Positions 1-6,849 of a DNA stretch of 6,849 nucleotides are shown in pieces (position 1 is the stretch's first letter; the number at the start of each line of letters is the position of its first letter). The stretch comes from Crocinitomix sp. (GTDB lineage Bacteria > Bacteroidota > Bacteroidia > Flavobacteriales_D > Crocinitomicaceae). The notes under the pieces were generated by a model. The model saw only the letters and a program-made list of their open reading frames with translations. It was not told the origin of the DNA and made no database searches. The stretch covers positions 1-6,849 of the forward strand of contig JADZFJ010000272.1 in the NCBI GenBank assembly GCA_020849935.1, given 5' to 3'. Both the position numbers and the translations under genes were made by a program.

Positions 1-260
<260 letters not shown>

Positions 261-279
261 TAACAAAGAACCTAGAATT

Positions 280-351
280 ATGAAAAAGGACAAAAGAACT
301 ATTGCAAAGCAAGTCGGTTCTTTTGGACTTCTTCAAAAATCTAAAATCTAA
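280..351 (+). CDS. Possible 23-codon leader-type reading frame in the rpoB-rpoC spacer
   Basis: ATG 280-282 opens a 23-codon frame that closes with TAA 349-351, only 7 nt before the rpoC start codon. The peptide begins [11 protein letters not shown] and ends LLQKSKI; it is strongly basic (seven Lys, one Arg) with no membrane segment or known motif. It starts 19 nt after the rpoB stop and fills most of the spacer, so ribosomes leaving it could hand over to rpoC by coupling. Its coding span also contains both arms of the hairpin at 291-325. I do not recognise a family. In an A-rich spacer a frame this short can arise by chance, so it is only a candidate; conserved peptide sequence in relatives would be needed to accept it. 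Confidence 0.25.
   Translation: MKKDKRTIAKQVGSFGLLQKSKI
291..325 (+). other. Hairpin in the rpoB-rpoC spacer, with a competing upstream arm
   Basis: CAAAAGAACT (291-300) pairs with GGTTCTTTTG (316-325) to give a 10-bp stem, counting one G-U pair, with a 15-nt loop. An upstream copy, AAAGAACC (265-272), can pair perfectly over 8 bp with the same 3' arm (316-323), so the two foldings exclude each other. No U-run follows, so it is not an intrinsic terminator. It could affect rpoC translation or be an RNA-processing site, or be chance in A/T-rich sequence. The pairing is seen; any role is inferred. Confidence 0.3.
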
Positions 352-358
352 AAGAATT

Positions 359-3300
359 ATGGCTTACAGAAAAGAGCAAAAATCAAGAAGTAATTTCGAT
401 AAAATAACGATTAGTTTGGCTTCTCCTGAAATGATTTTAGAAAAATCATTTGGTGAGGTTTTAAAGCCAGAAACAATCAATTATCGAACATATAAACCAG
501 AACGAGATGGATTATTCTGCGAAAGAATTTTCGGTCCTGTTAAGGATTATGAATGTCATTGCGGGAAATACAAACGAATCCGATATAAAGGAATTGTTTG
601 TGATCGTTGCGGTGTAGAGGTAACTGAAAAGAAAGTACGTAGAGAGAGAATGGGACACATTTCGTTAGTTGTTCCTGTGGCACATATTTGGTATTTCCGT
701 TCATTGCCAAATAAAATTGGATATTTATTGGGTCTTCCAACTAAGAAATTGGATTACATCATTTATTACGAACGTTATGTGGTAATTCAAAAAGGGATTG
801 CTTCTCGTCCAGATGGTGAACCAATGGATTATATGGATTTCTTGACAGAAGAGGAATACTTGGATGTTATTGAAGATCTACCAAAAGAAAATCAGTACTT
901 AGAAGATACTGATCCAAACAAATTTATTGCTAAAATGGGTGCTGAGGCACTTTACGATTTATTGCAACGATTGGATTTAGATTCTTTGTCGTATGATTTA
1001 AGACACAAAGCGAATACAGAAACTTCTCAACAACGTAAAAAAGAAGCACTTAAACGTCTTCAAGTAGTTGAGTCAATCAGAGAATCTCAAACACGCGTTG
1101 ACAACCGTCCTGAATGGATGATTGTGAAAGTTGTGCCAGGTATTCCACCTGAATTGCGTCCATTAGTTCCTTTGGATGGTGGTCGTTTCGCAACGTCAGA
1201 TTTAAATGATTTGTACCGTCGTGTAATTATCAGAAACAACCGTTTAAAACGATTGTTAGAGATTAAAGCACCTGAAGTAATTTTGAGAAACGAAAAACGA
1301 ATGCTCCAAGAATCGGTGGATTCATTGTTCGATAACTCAAGAAAATCATCTGCGGTAAAAACTGAATCAAACCGACCTTTAAAATCGTTATCTGATTCAT
1401 TAAAAGGTAAACAAGGGCGATTCCGTCAAAACCTACTTGGTAAACGTGTTGATTATTCTGCACGTTCGGTAATTGTTGTTGGACCTACTTTGAAATTACA
1501 CGAGTGTGGTTTACCTAAAAATATGGCGGCCGAATTGTTTAAACCATTCATCATTCGAAAATTAATCGAAAGAGGAATTGTAAAAACAGTGAAATCTGCT
1601 AAGAAAATTGTAGATAAAAAAGAACCAATTGTTTGGGATATTTTGGAAAACGTGTTAAAAGGACATCCAGTTCTTTTGAACCGGGCCCCAACATTGCACA
1701 GACTTGGGATTCAAGCATTCCAGCCGAAATTAATCGAAGGAAAAGCAATTCGTTTGCATCCATTAGTTTGTACAGCGTTCAACGCCGATTTCGATGGGGA
1801 TCAAATGGCGGTACATTTACCTCTTGGAAATGCCGCAATTTTGGAGGCTCAAATTTTGATGCTTTCTTCACACAATATCCGTAACTCTGCGAATGGTGCT
1901 CCTATCACGGTACCTTCTCAAGACATGGTGTTGGGATTATACTATATCACAAAGTTGAAAAAATCAACTGAAGCGGTAAAAGTTGCTGGTGAAGGAATGA
2001 CATTCTACTCTCCTGAAGAGGTGATTATTGCTAAAAACGAAGGTGCTGTTGACATGCACGCAGGAATTAAAGTGCGTACATTCGATATCGATGAAAATGG
2101 TGAATTAGTTAAAAGAATTATTGATACCACTGTTGGTAGAGTAATTTTTAACGAATTAGTGCCAAATGAAGTTGGGTACGTGAACGATATCTTAACTAAA
2201 AAAGCATTAAGAGATATTATCTCTAAAGTATTAGCAGTTTGTGGCACAGCTCGAACAGCACAATTCTTAGATGATATTAAAGGATTAGGTTATCACATGG
2301 CATTTAAAGGTGGATTATCATTCGTATTGGATGACGTTATCATTCCACCAGAAAAAGAAGTGATGGTTGAAAAAGCAAATCGTGAGGTAGATGAAGTTAT
2401 GTTGAACTACAACATGGGTCTAATCACCAACAACGAGCGTTACAACCAAATTATTGATATTTGGACGCACACCAATACCCGTTTAACATCGGTATTGATG
2501 ACGCGTTTGATCAGCGATCAACAAGGATTCAACTCAATCTATATGATGATGGATTCTGGTGCAAGGGGTTCTAAAGAGCAAATCAGACAGTTATCTGGAA
2601 TGAGGGGCTTGATGGCAAAACCACAAAAATCAGGTTCATCTTCGCAAGACATTATTGAAAACCCGATCTTATCAAACTTTAAAGAAGGTCTTTCGGTATT
2701 GGAGTACTTTATTTCAACGCATGGTGCTCGTAAAGGTTTGGCCGATACGGCGTTAAAGACAGCAGATGCTGGTTATTTAACTCGTCGTTTGGTAGACGTT
2801 GCGCAAGATGTGGTTATTAATGAAGACGATTGTGGAACATTAAGAGGTGTTGTTGTTTCTGCATTAAAGAAAAACGATGACATCGTTGAATCGCTTTACG
2901 ATCGTATTTTAGGACGTGTTACTGTTCACGATGTACATTATCCTGGAACGGAAGATGTTATTGTTGAAGCAGGTGTTGAAATCGTTGAAGGAATCGCGAA
3001 GAAAATTCAAGATGCTGATATCGAAGAGTTGGAAGTTCGTTCTGTATTGACATGTGAAATGAAGCGTGGAGTTTGTGCAAAATGTTACGGACGAAACTTG
3101 TCTTCAGGTCAGATGGCTGTGAAAGGTGACGCTGTGGGTGTTATCGCTGCACAATCAATCGGTGAGCCGGGTACACAGTTGACACTCCGTACGTTCCACG
3201 TTGGGGGTACTGCTTCGAACATCACAGACGAATCAAATTTACTTGCGAAATTTGATGGTTATCTTGAAATTGAAGAATTAAAAACGGTTGAATCAATCGA

Positions 3301-3673
3301 TAAAGATGGAAATAAGGTTGAAATGATCTTAGGTCGATCTGGAGAAGCTAGAATTTCTCACCCAGACACTGGAATTGTGATGATGACTGCAAACGTGCCT
3401 TACGGTGCGCAATTAGTTGCCAAACCAAATACACGTGTTAAAAAAGGTGAAGTAATTTGTAAATGGGATCCATATAACGCTGTAATCCTTTCTGAAAATA
3501 AAGGTTTGGTTGTGTTTGATAACATTTTCGAAGGAGACACTTATCGTGAAGAAATCGATGAGCAAACAGGATTTAGAGAAAAGGTAATTACAGAGAACAG
3601 AAGAAAGAAAAATGTTCCTACAGTAATGATCGTTGATCCAAAAACTAAAGAAGAACTTCGTTCATATAACTGA
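359..3673 (+). CDS. rpoC: RNA polymerase beta' subunit, codons 1-1104, closed by an in-frame TGA
   Basis: This is the largest subunit of RNA polymerase; it carries the catalytic Mg2+ site and half of the DNA clamp. I start it at ATG 359, giving [13 protein letters not shown], which matches the usual Bacteroidota N-terminus; the frame is open back to a TTG at 302, but those extra 19 residues are not expected. Visible landmarks are: zinc ribbon C66, C68, C81, C84; the [20 protein letters not shown] switch/rudder region near 350-370; the active-site NADFDGD at 475-481 with D477, D479 and D481; a bridge helix near 780-816 ([20 protein letters not shown]); a second zinc site C825, C899, C906, C909; and the first trigger-loop helix with H947 (LRTFHVGG). 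The frame then enters a trigger-loop insertion and meets TGA at codon 1105. Everything upstream looks intact and under normal constraint. The same frame continues through 4645, so this and the next entry are one gene by descent. Confidence 0.93.
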   Translation: MAYRKEQKSRSNFDKITISLASPEMILEKSFGEVLKPETINYRTYKPERDGLFCERIFGPVKDYECHCGKYKRIRYKGIVCDRCGVEVTEKKVRRERMGHISLVVPVAHIWYFRSLPNKIGYLLGLPTKKLDYIIYYERYVVIQKGIASRPDGEPMDYMDFLTEEEYLDVIEDLPKENQYLEDTDPNKFIAKMGAEALYDLLQRLDLDSLSYDLRHKANTETSQQRKKEALKRLQVVESIRESQTRVDNRPEWMIVKVVPGIPPELRPLVPLDGGRFATSDLNDLYRRVIIRNNRLKRLLEIKAPEVILRNEKRMLQESVDSLFDNSRKSSAVKTESNRPLKSLSDSLKGKQGRFRQNLLGKRVDYSARSVIVVGPTLKLHECGLPKNMAAELFKPFIIRKLIERGIVKTVKSAKKIVDKKEPIVWDILENVLKGHPVLLNRAPTLHRLGIQAFQPKLIEGKAIRLHPLVCTAFNADFDGDQMAVHLPLGNAAILEAQILMLSSHNIRNSANGAPITVPSQDMVLGLYYITKLKKSTEAVKVAGEGMTFYSPEEVIIAKNEGAVDMHAGIKVRTFDIDENGELVKRIIDTTVGRVIFNELVPNEVGYVNDILTKKALRDIISKVLAVCGTARTAQFLDDIKGLGYHMAFKGGLSFVLDDVIIPPEKEVMVEKANREVDEVMLNYNMGLITNNERYNQIIDIWTHTNTRLTSVLMTRLISDQQGFNSIYMMMDSGARGSKEQIRQLSGMRGLMAKPQKSGSSSQDIIENPILSNFKEGLSVLEYFISTHGARKGLADTALKTADAGYLTRRLVDVAQDVVINEDDCGTLRGVVVSALKKNDDIVESLYDRILGRVTVHDVHYPGTEDVIVEAGVEIVEGIAKKIQDADIEELEVRSVLTCEMKRGVCAKCYGRNLSSGQMAVKGDAVGVIAAQSIGEPGTQLTLRTFHVGGTASNITDESNLLAKFDGYLEIEELKTVESIDKDGNKVEMILGRSGEARISHPDTGIVMMTANVPYGAQLVAKPNTRVKKGEVICKWDPYNAVILSENKGLVVFDNIFEGDTYREEIDEQTGFREKVITENRRKKNVPTVMIVDPKTKEELRSYN
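3671..3673 (+). other. In-frame TGA interrupting rpoC at codon 1105
   Basis: The codons read TCA TAT AAC TGA CCA GTT GGA: Ser-Tyr-Asn-stop-Pro-Val-Gly. Both sides are in the same frame, with conserved RpoC sequence right up to and after the stop, and the total length is normal, so no indel is involved. From memory, relatives carry a hydrophobic residue here (Leu or Ile, as in YxLPVGAH). TTA to TGA is a single-base change. The base after the stop is C, and UGAC is known as a weak termination context in E. coli. Sequencing error, a real nonsense mutation and readthrough are all compatible with what is visible. Confidence 0.9.
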
Positions 3674-4645
3674 CCAGTTGGAGCACACATCATCGTTAAC
3701 GACGGAGATAAAATTGAAGCAGGTAGAATTTTGGTGAAAATCCCACGAGTTTCTGGAAAAACGGGGGATATCACAGGAGGTCTTCCACGAGTAACTGAGT
3801 TATTCGAGGCTAGAAATCCTTCTAACCCTGCAACAGTTTCTGAAATTGATGGTATTGTTTCTTACGGTAAAATTAAACGTGGTAACAGAGAGGTAATTGT
3901 TGAATCGAAAACAGGTGAAAAACGTAAATATTTGGCGCCACTTTCGAAACACATCTTGGTTCAAGAAAATGACTTTATTAAAGCAGGTCAGTCTTTAACG
4001 GATGGAGCAATTACGCCGAAAGACATCTTAAACATCAAAGGACCAACTGCGGTACAAGAGTATTTGGTAAATGAAGTTCAAGAGGTTTACCGTCTTCAAG
4101 GGGTGAAAATTAACGATAAACATTTCGAGGTGATCGTTCGCCAAATGATGTTGAAAGTTGATATTTTAGAAGCTGGAGACACCAAATTATTAGAAGGACA
4201 ATCTGTTCACAAAGCAGAATTCTTTGAAGAAAACGACGCGTTATACGGTAAAAAAGTAGTAGTTGATCCAGGAGAATCGGAAACGATGAAAGCAGGTCAA
4301 ATTATTTCTGCCCGAAGATTAAGAGATGAAAACTCAATGCTGAAACGAAAAGATAAAAATTTAGTTGATGCAAGAGATGCAGTTCCTGCAACTTCTTCTC
4401 CAGTATTGCAAGGGATTACCCGAGCTTCATTACAAACTCGAAGCTTCATTTCTGCCGCATCATTCCAAGAAACTACAAAAGTATTGAATGAAGCAGCGTT
4501 AAATGGAAAAGAAGATTTCTTGTTAGGATTGAAAGAAAACGTTATCGTTGGACATCAAATTCCAGCTGGAACAGGATTTAGAGAGTTTCAAAAAGTGATT
4601 GTTGGAAGCCAAGCTGAATATGATCAATTGACTGAAGCAAAATAA
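3674..4645 (+). CDS. rpoC: RNA polymerase beta' subunit, C-terminal part downstream of the in-frame TGA
   Basis: This stretch continues rpoC in the same frame and ends at TAA 4643-4645. It begins [20 protein letters not shown], the end of the barrel-sandwich-like insertion in the trigger loop. The second trigger-loop helix follows ([21 protein letters not shown]1137 to about 1155 in full-length numbering), then the C-terminal clamp segment, including [40 protein letters not shown] and [12 protein letters not shown]. These are all strongly conserved family blocks with no sign of decay. There is no ATG near the break. The first possible starts are TTG 3731 and GTG 3734, with only a weak AGG upstream, and starting there would drop the end of the insertion domain. 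A separately translated product is therefore possible but unsupported. Combined with the upstream part, the gene is 1,428 residues, about the family norm. A terminator lies 20 nt downstream. Confidence 0.92.
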   Translation, partial: PVGAHIIVNDGDKIEAGRILVKIPRVSGKTGDITGGLPRVTELFEARNPSNPATVSEIDGIVSYGKIKRGNREVIVESKTGEKRKYLAPLSKHILVQENDFIKAGQSLTDGAITPKDILNIKGPTAVQEYLVNEVQEVYRLQGVKINDKHFEVIVRQMMLKVDILEAGDTKLLEGQSVHKAEFFEENDALYGKKVVVDPGESETMKAGQIISARRLRDENSMLKRKDKNLVDARDAVPATSSPVLQGITRASLQTRSFISAASFQETTKVLNEAALNGKEDFLLGLKENVIVGHQIPAGTGFREFQKVIVGSQAEYDQLTEAK

Positions 4646-4665
4646 ATTTTAGATTAATTTTTTAT

Positions 4666-4698
4666 AAAACGTCTCAACCTAGTTGAGACGTTTTTTTT
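4666..4698 (+). terminator. Intrinsic terminator of rpoBC
   Basis: AAAACGTCTCAAC (4666-4678) and GTTGAGACGTTTT (4682-4694) form a perfect 13-bp stem closed by a 3-nt loop, CTA. The stem runs into eight consecutive T residues (4691-4698). It begins 20 nt after the rpoC stop. The opposite strand has only a four-T run after the stem, so termination is expected mainly for plus-strand transcripts. Confidence 0.93.
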
Positions 4699-4699
4699 G

Positions 4700-4707
4700 T
4701 ATCTTTA
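4700..4707 (+). promoter_or_regulatory. Candidate -7 promoter box for the DUF3467 gene
   Basis: TATCTTTA matches the Bacteroidota housekeeping -7 pattern TAnnTTTG except for the last base. It starts directly after the terminator T-run and lies 18 nt before the ATG at 4726, leaving a short leader with a purine-rich AGAAG just ahead of the start. A -33 TTTG box is not clear; the TTG at 4683-4685 is closer than the usual spacing and lies inside the terminator stem. Confidence 0.5.
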
Positions 4708-4725
4708 TACCACTTAATTAAGAAG

Positions 4726-5049
4726 ATGAAAGAGCCAGTAGATCAAAAAAATCAGAACCATATCAACATTGAATTGCCAGAAGCAGTGGCAGAAGGTCAT
4801 TATTCTAATTTGTCGATTATCACCCATTCAACCAGTGAGTTCATCATCGATTTTATTCAATTAATGCCGGGTGTTCCAAAAGGCAAAGTAAAATCAAGGA
4901 TCGTTATGACACCTGAGAATACCAAAAAATTAATGCTTGCTTTGAGAGATAACCTCAATAAGTTTGAATCGATTCATGGTAAAATTAAAACCCTTGACCT
5001 TTCGAATGGGATTCCTATGAATTTTGGTGGACCGACTACCGAAGCTTAA
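4726..5049 (+). CDS. DUF3467 family protein
   Basis: This is a 107-aa protein with no signal peptide, membrane segment or cysteine, so it is probably cytoplasmic. It resembles the DUF3467 family: an acidic start, then IELPEAVAEGHYSNLSIITH and STSEFIIDFIQLMPGVPKGK, followed by KSRIVMTPENTKKLMLALRDN, the LNKFESIHGKI helix, and the characteristic ending GGPTTEA. The length is full for the family and the ATG start is the natural one. The function of DUF3467 is not known to me. From memory, it often sits just downstream of rpoC in Bacteroidota, which fits here. In this window it has its own promoter-like box and is cut off from rpoC by a strong terminator, so it is probably expressed separately or only by leak-through. 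A link to transcription would be inference from position alone. Confidence 0.85.
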   Translation: MKEPVDQKNQNHINIELPEAVAEGHYSNLSIITHSTSEFIIDFIQLMPGVPKGKVKSRIVMTPENTKKLMLALRDNLNKFESIHGKIKTLDLSNGIPMNFGGPTTEA

Positions 5050-5113
5050 ATTCAAAAAAGGCTCGCACAACTTCTTCGTAGGATGAACGTCTTAAATTAG
5101 ATTTAGGCAAGTA

Positions 5114-5148
5114 TTTAATTTTTCTATCATTTTATTAGAAAGATTAAA
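5114..5148. other. AT-rich hairpin, weak terminator candidate
   Basis: TTTAATTTTTCTA (5114-5126) pairs with TAGAAAGATTAAA (5136-5148) over 13 positions, with one G-U pair and a 9-nt loop. It lies 64 nt after the DUF3467 stop. No T-run follows on either strand and only two pairs are G-C, so it is at best a weak terminator or 3'-end stabiliser. Confidence 0.3.
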
Positions 5149-5204
5149 ATCATAAATTATTGATTTCGAATAATTAATAATTACCACTTATTAAATCGAC
5201 AATT

Positions 5205-5212
5205 TAATTTTA
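5205..5212 (+). promoter_or_regulatory. Possible -7 box for the repeat-protein gene
   Basis: TAATTTTA fits TAnnTTTR and lies 19 nt before ATG 5232, nearly the same spacing as the box ahead of the DUF3467 gene. No TTTG -33 box is evident, and the local sequence is so AT-rich that a match is weak evidence. Confidence 0.25.
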
Positions 5213-5231
5213 AATGGTATATTCGTTTGCT

Positions 5232-6849
5232 ATGCAACAAGCGTTAAGTCAATTTTTTAATTTGCCAATTCGATTTATATTCGTTTTGATTGGGATGTCC
5301 GTTTATTGTGGCTATAGTCAGGATTTTATAAACGGTAGTTTCGAAACGAATGATGGTATCGAAACGATCAACATGACAATTCCTGATTTTAATGCGTCTG
5401 TTTCTAATTGTGTTGCTTTGGAAGATTTTGGTGCAGGTGGTGTGCCAAATATTGATTTGATGAACGTCTATGGTTGGGGAACATACGCTCCTGCGCAAGA
5501 TGGAACTTGGCTATTGGGGGTACATAAAATTGATATCGTTGCGATTGAATTAACTGAACCACTTGTTTCGGGTGTGACATACACGATCTCTTTTTGGAAT
5601 AAATACATCTCTCCTGGAACAACTACAAATATAGAACTTGGCGCATCTGTCGGAGCAACAGATTTTGGTCTTCCAATTGGCTTAGTTTATGTCTTTACCT
5701 TGGGTGAATGGTCTTATGTTGAGCTCGAATTTGTCGCTCCAAATAATGCAACGCATATCACAGTAAGTTTAGACGAAGTTGGGCCAGACGATTGGGTAGG
5801 GATCGATAATTTTGCATTTGTCTGTGATCCACTTACCCTTGTTGATCCTGTTACGGCAATTTGTGTTGGCGATGAACTGACTTTAGAGGCGGTATCGCCA
5901 GGTGGCGGAACAATAACATGGACAGGTGGTGCGCTTAATGGAGTTCCATTTATACCAGGTGTTGGAACGCATACATATACCGCAACAAGTTCACTTGATT
6001 CTGAATGTCCAATTTCTACAACTGTTCTTGTGCGACCTTTACCTGTCATTTCTGCCGGTGTGGATAAAACGGTTTGTATCGGTGAATCCGTTACTGTCAC
6101 AGCGACGGGTGGTGGTGTTGGCTGCACTTATCTTTGGGATGGTGGAATTGTAAATGGTGTACCTTTTATTCCACTAGCCACCACAACTTATACGGTTTTG
6201 GGAACCAATATTTATGGTTGTCAGAATACCGATAGTATGGTGGTGACTGTAAATCCACTTCCGATTATTGATGCAGGAATTGATGACACCATTTGTTTTG
6301 GAGAATTGGTGACGCTTTCAGGTGTTGGTGCAGGGATAGGAGGAACGTATCTTTGGGATGGAGGAGTTGTAGACGGGATTGCTTTTGCTCCTGATTTGAC
6401 AACGACCTACACTGTAATTGGAACGGATGAGAACGGTTGCGAAAATACGGATGAAGTTACAATTTTATTGTATGATTTGCCACTAATTGACGCGGGACCA
6501 GATCTTTCGATTTGTATCGGAGAAGACGTTGTGCTAACGGGCACTGGTGTTGGACCTGGTGGCTTTTACACATGGGACGGTGGTGTACTTGATGGTGTGG
6601 CTTTTTATCCCGATTTAACGACAACTTATACGCTTTCTGGTACAGACGCAAATGGTTGTGTCAATGCGGATGATATCATTGTAACGGTGCATCTTTTGCC
6701 CTTAATCAGCGCAGGATTAGATCTGGAGATTTGTCTGGGAGATGCCATTACGCTTTCAGGTGCTGGTGCTGGATTGGGAGGTTCTTATGTTTGGGATGGT
6801 GGTGTTGTGGATGGTGTAGTCTTCACTCCAGGTGCAACGCAAACGTATG
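5232..6849 (+). CDS. Secreted multi-repeat Ig/PKD-like surface protein (5' part, runs off the window)
   Basis: 539 codons are visible with no stop before the window edge. A likely signal peptide occupies residues 1-30: Arg14, a hydrophobic core FIFVLIGMSV, and probable cleavage after YSQ. There is no good lipobox. Residues 31 to about 204 form a beta-rich domain: it opens with DFINGSFE and contains WLLGVHKIDIVAIELTEPL, YTISFWNKY and closing WVGIDNFAFVCDP. This resembles the jelly-roll carbohydrate-binding-like domains common in Bacteroidota exported proteins. One degenerate repeat of 70 residues follows, then repeats of exactly 73 residues with paired cysteines. The family resembles adhesin-like or gliding-associated proteins. 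A C-terminal type IX sorting domain would be expected, but it lies outside the window. ATG 5214 is an in-frame alternative start adding six residues; I prefer 5232 because it gives the shorter N-region. Ligand and role are unknown. Confidence 0.85.
   Translation, partial: MQQALSQFFNLPIRFIFVLIGMSVYCGYSQDFINGSFETNDGIETINMTIPDFNASVSNCVALEDFGAGGVPNIDLMNVYGWGTYAPAQDGTWLLGVHKIDIVAIELTEPLVSGVTYTISFWNKYISPGTTTNIELGASVGATDFGLPIGLVYVFTLGEWSYVELEFVAPNNATHITVSLDEVGPDDWVGIDNFAFVCDPLTLVDPVTAICVGDELTLEAVSPGGGTITWTGGALNGVPFIPGVGTHTYTATSSLDSECPISTTVLVRPLPVISAGVDKTVCIGESVTVTATGGGVGCTYLWDGGIVNGVPFIPLATTTYTVLGTNIYGCQNTDSMVVTVNPLPIIDAGIDDTICFGELVTLSGVGAGIGGTYLWDGGVVDGIAFAPDLTTTYTVIGTDENGCENTDEVTILLYDLPLIDAGPDLSICIGEDVVLTGTGVGPGGFYTWDGGVLDGVAFYPDLTTTYTLSGTDANGCVNADDIIVTVHLLPLISAGLDLEICLGDAITLSGAGAGLGGSYVWDGGVVDGVVFTPGATQTY
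5844..6053 (+). repeat. Degenerate first Ig/PKD-like repeat (70 aa)
   Basis: DPVTAICVGDELTLEAVS opens this unit, followed by TWTGGALNGVPFIPG, THTYTA, SECP and VRPLPVIS. It keeps the ICxG, WxGG-NGV-F-P, TYT and PLP landmarks of the later units but is three residues shorter, and its WTGG differs from the WDGG of the others. Confidence 0.75.
6054..6849 (+). repeat. Tandem 219-nt (73-aa) coding repeats, three complete and one partial
   Basis: Units begin at 6054, 6273, 6492 and 6711, an exact 219-nt spacing; the fourth is cut by the window edge after 46 codons. The shared plan is AGxDxxICxGExVTL, then GxGGxYxWDGGVVDGVxFxP, TTTYTVxGTDxNGCxNTD and a linker ending LPLI. Cys8 and Cys56 of each complete unit are conserved and may form a disulfide. 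By hand count the second and third units share 44 of 73 residues. Codons differ freely between copies, so these are old duplications held by protein-level selection. Confidence 0.9.

Larger units (their letters stand above)
5050..5231 (+). other. AT-rich intergenic spacer without a convincing gene
   Basis: This 182-nt stretch separates the DUF3467 gene from the repeat-protein gene. I see no coding sequence, RNA gene or mobile-element end in it. It contains the imperfect hairpin at 5114-5148, a smaller 7-bp inverted repeat (AATTATT/AATAATT, near 5155-5175) and a possible -7 box at 5205-5212. Inverted repeats this AT-rich arise easily by chance. Confidence 0.6.

Noticed and set aside
302..358. 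Upstream TTG start giving rpoC 19 extra residues
   Set aside because: The family N-terminus begins at MAYRKEQK (ATG 359); the extension (MQSKSVLL...) is not conserved as far as I know and overlaps the spacer frame and hairpin.
1633..1884. Plus-strand 83-codon frame inside rpoC
   Set aside because: It overlaps the conserved active-site region of rpoC in another frame; its peptide shows no motif and is a shadow of rpoC coding constraint.
3671..3720. Selenocysteine at the rpoC TGA
   Set aside because: RpoC is not a selenoprotein family, relatives have a hydrophobic residue rather than Cys here, and I see no clear SECIS-like hairpin just after the TGA.
359..4645. Genome-wide reassigned UGA codon
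   Set aside because: Tryptophan and glycine are read from UGG and GGN throughout, UGA occurs in frame only once in the window, and the expected residue at this site fits no known UGA reassignment.
5232..5321. Lipoprotein signal peptide
   Set aside because: The only cysteine near the hydrophobic core is in SVYCG, which does not fit the lipobox consensus; cleavage after YSQ by signal peptidase I is more likely.
5714..6127. Minus-strand 137-codon frame opposite the repeat protein
   Set aside because: Its Pro/Thr/Ser/Val-rich sequence is the antisense of the Gly/Thr/Val-rich coding frame, and the plus frame has a signal peptide and domain structure.
6054..6849. CRISPR-like or non-coding tandem repeat
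   Set aside because: The 219-nt period is a multiple of three, the copies differ mainly at synonymous or tolerated positions, and there are no short identical repeats with spacers.

Overview
The window comes from a Bacteroidota bacterium, most likely Flavobacteriales. Three things support this: the RpoB and RpoC protein sequences look like those of that phylum as I remember them; a DUF3467-type gene follows rpoC directly, with purine-rich rather than strong Shine-Dalgarno leaders and a TAnnTTTR-like -7 promoter box; and the window ends in a secreted protein made of Ig/PKD-like repeats. A Crocinitomicaceae/Fluviicola-type source is a guess from the repeat style. The DNA is AT-rich, and all three true gene ends visible are TAA.

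Layout, all on the plus strand: (1) 1-260 is the 3' end of rpoB. (2) 261-358 is a 98-nt spacer holding a possible 23-codon reading frame and a hairpin with two competing 5' arms. (3) 359-4645 is rpoC, 1,428 sense-length codons, interrupted at codon 1105 by one in-frame TGA (3671-3673) with no frame change. (4) 4666-4698 is a strong intrinsic terminator that ends the rpoBC unit and runs straight into a promoter-like box. (5) 4726-5049 is a 107-aa DUF3467-family gene. (6) 5050-5231 is an AT-rich spacer with a weak hairpin and a possible promoter. (7) 5232 to the window end is the start of a large exported protein: signal peptide, a jelly-roll-like N-terminal domain, then tandem repeats that settle into an exact 219-nt (73-aa) period and run off the edge.

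RpoB and RpoC together form the catalytic body of RNA polymerase. The most notable observation is the TGA in this essential gene. It lies inside the region inserted in the trigger loop, so it would leave the first trigger-loop helix on one product and the second on another. A TTA-to-TGA single-base change, as a sequencing error or a real mutation, is the simplest explanation. Readthrough or a working split subunit cannot be excluded from this sequence alone. The repeat protein is unrelated in function and is probably a surface or secreted product. I found no mobile element, CRISPR array, tRNA or rRNA, and no clear evidence of an undescribed system.
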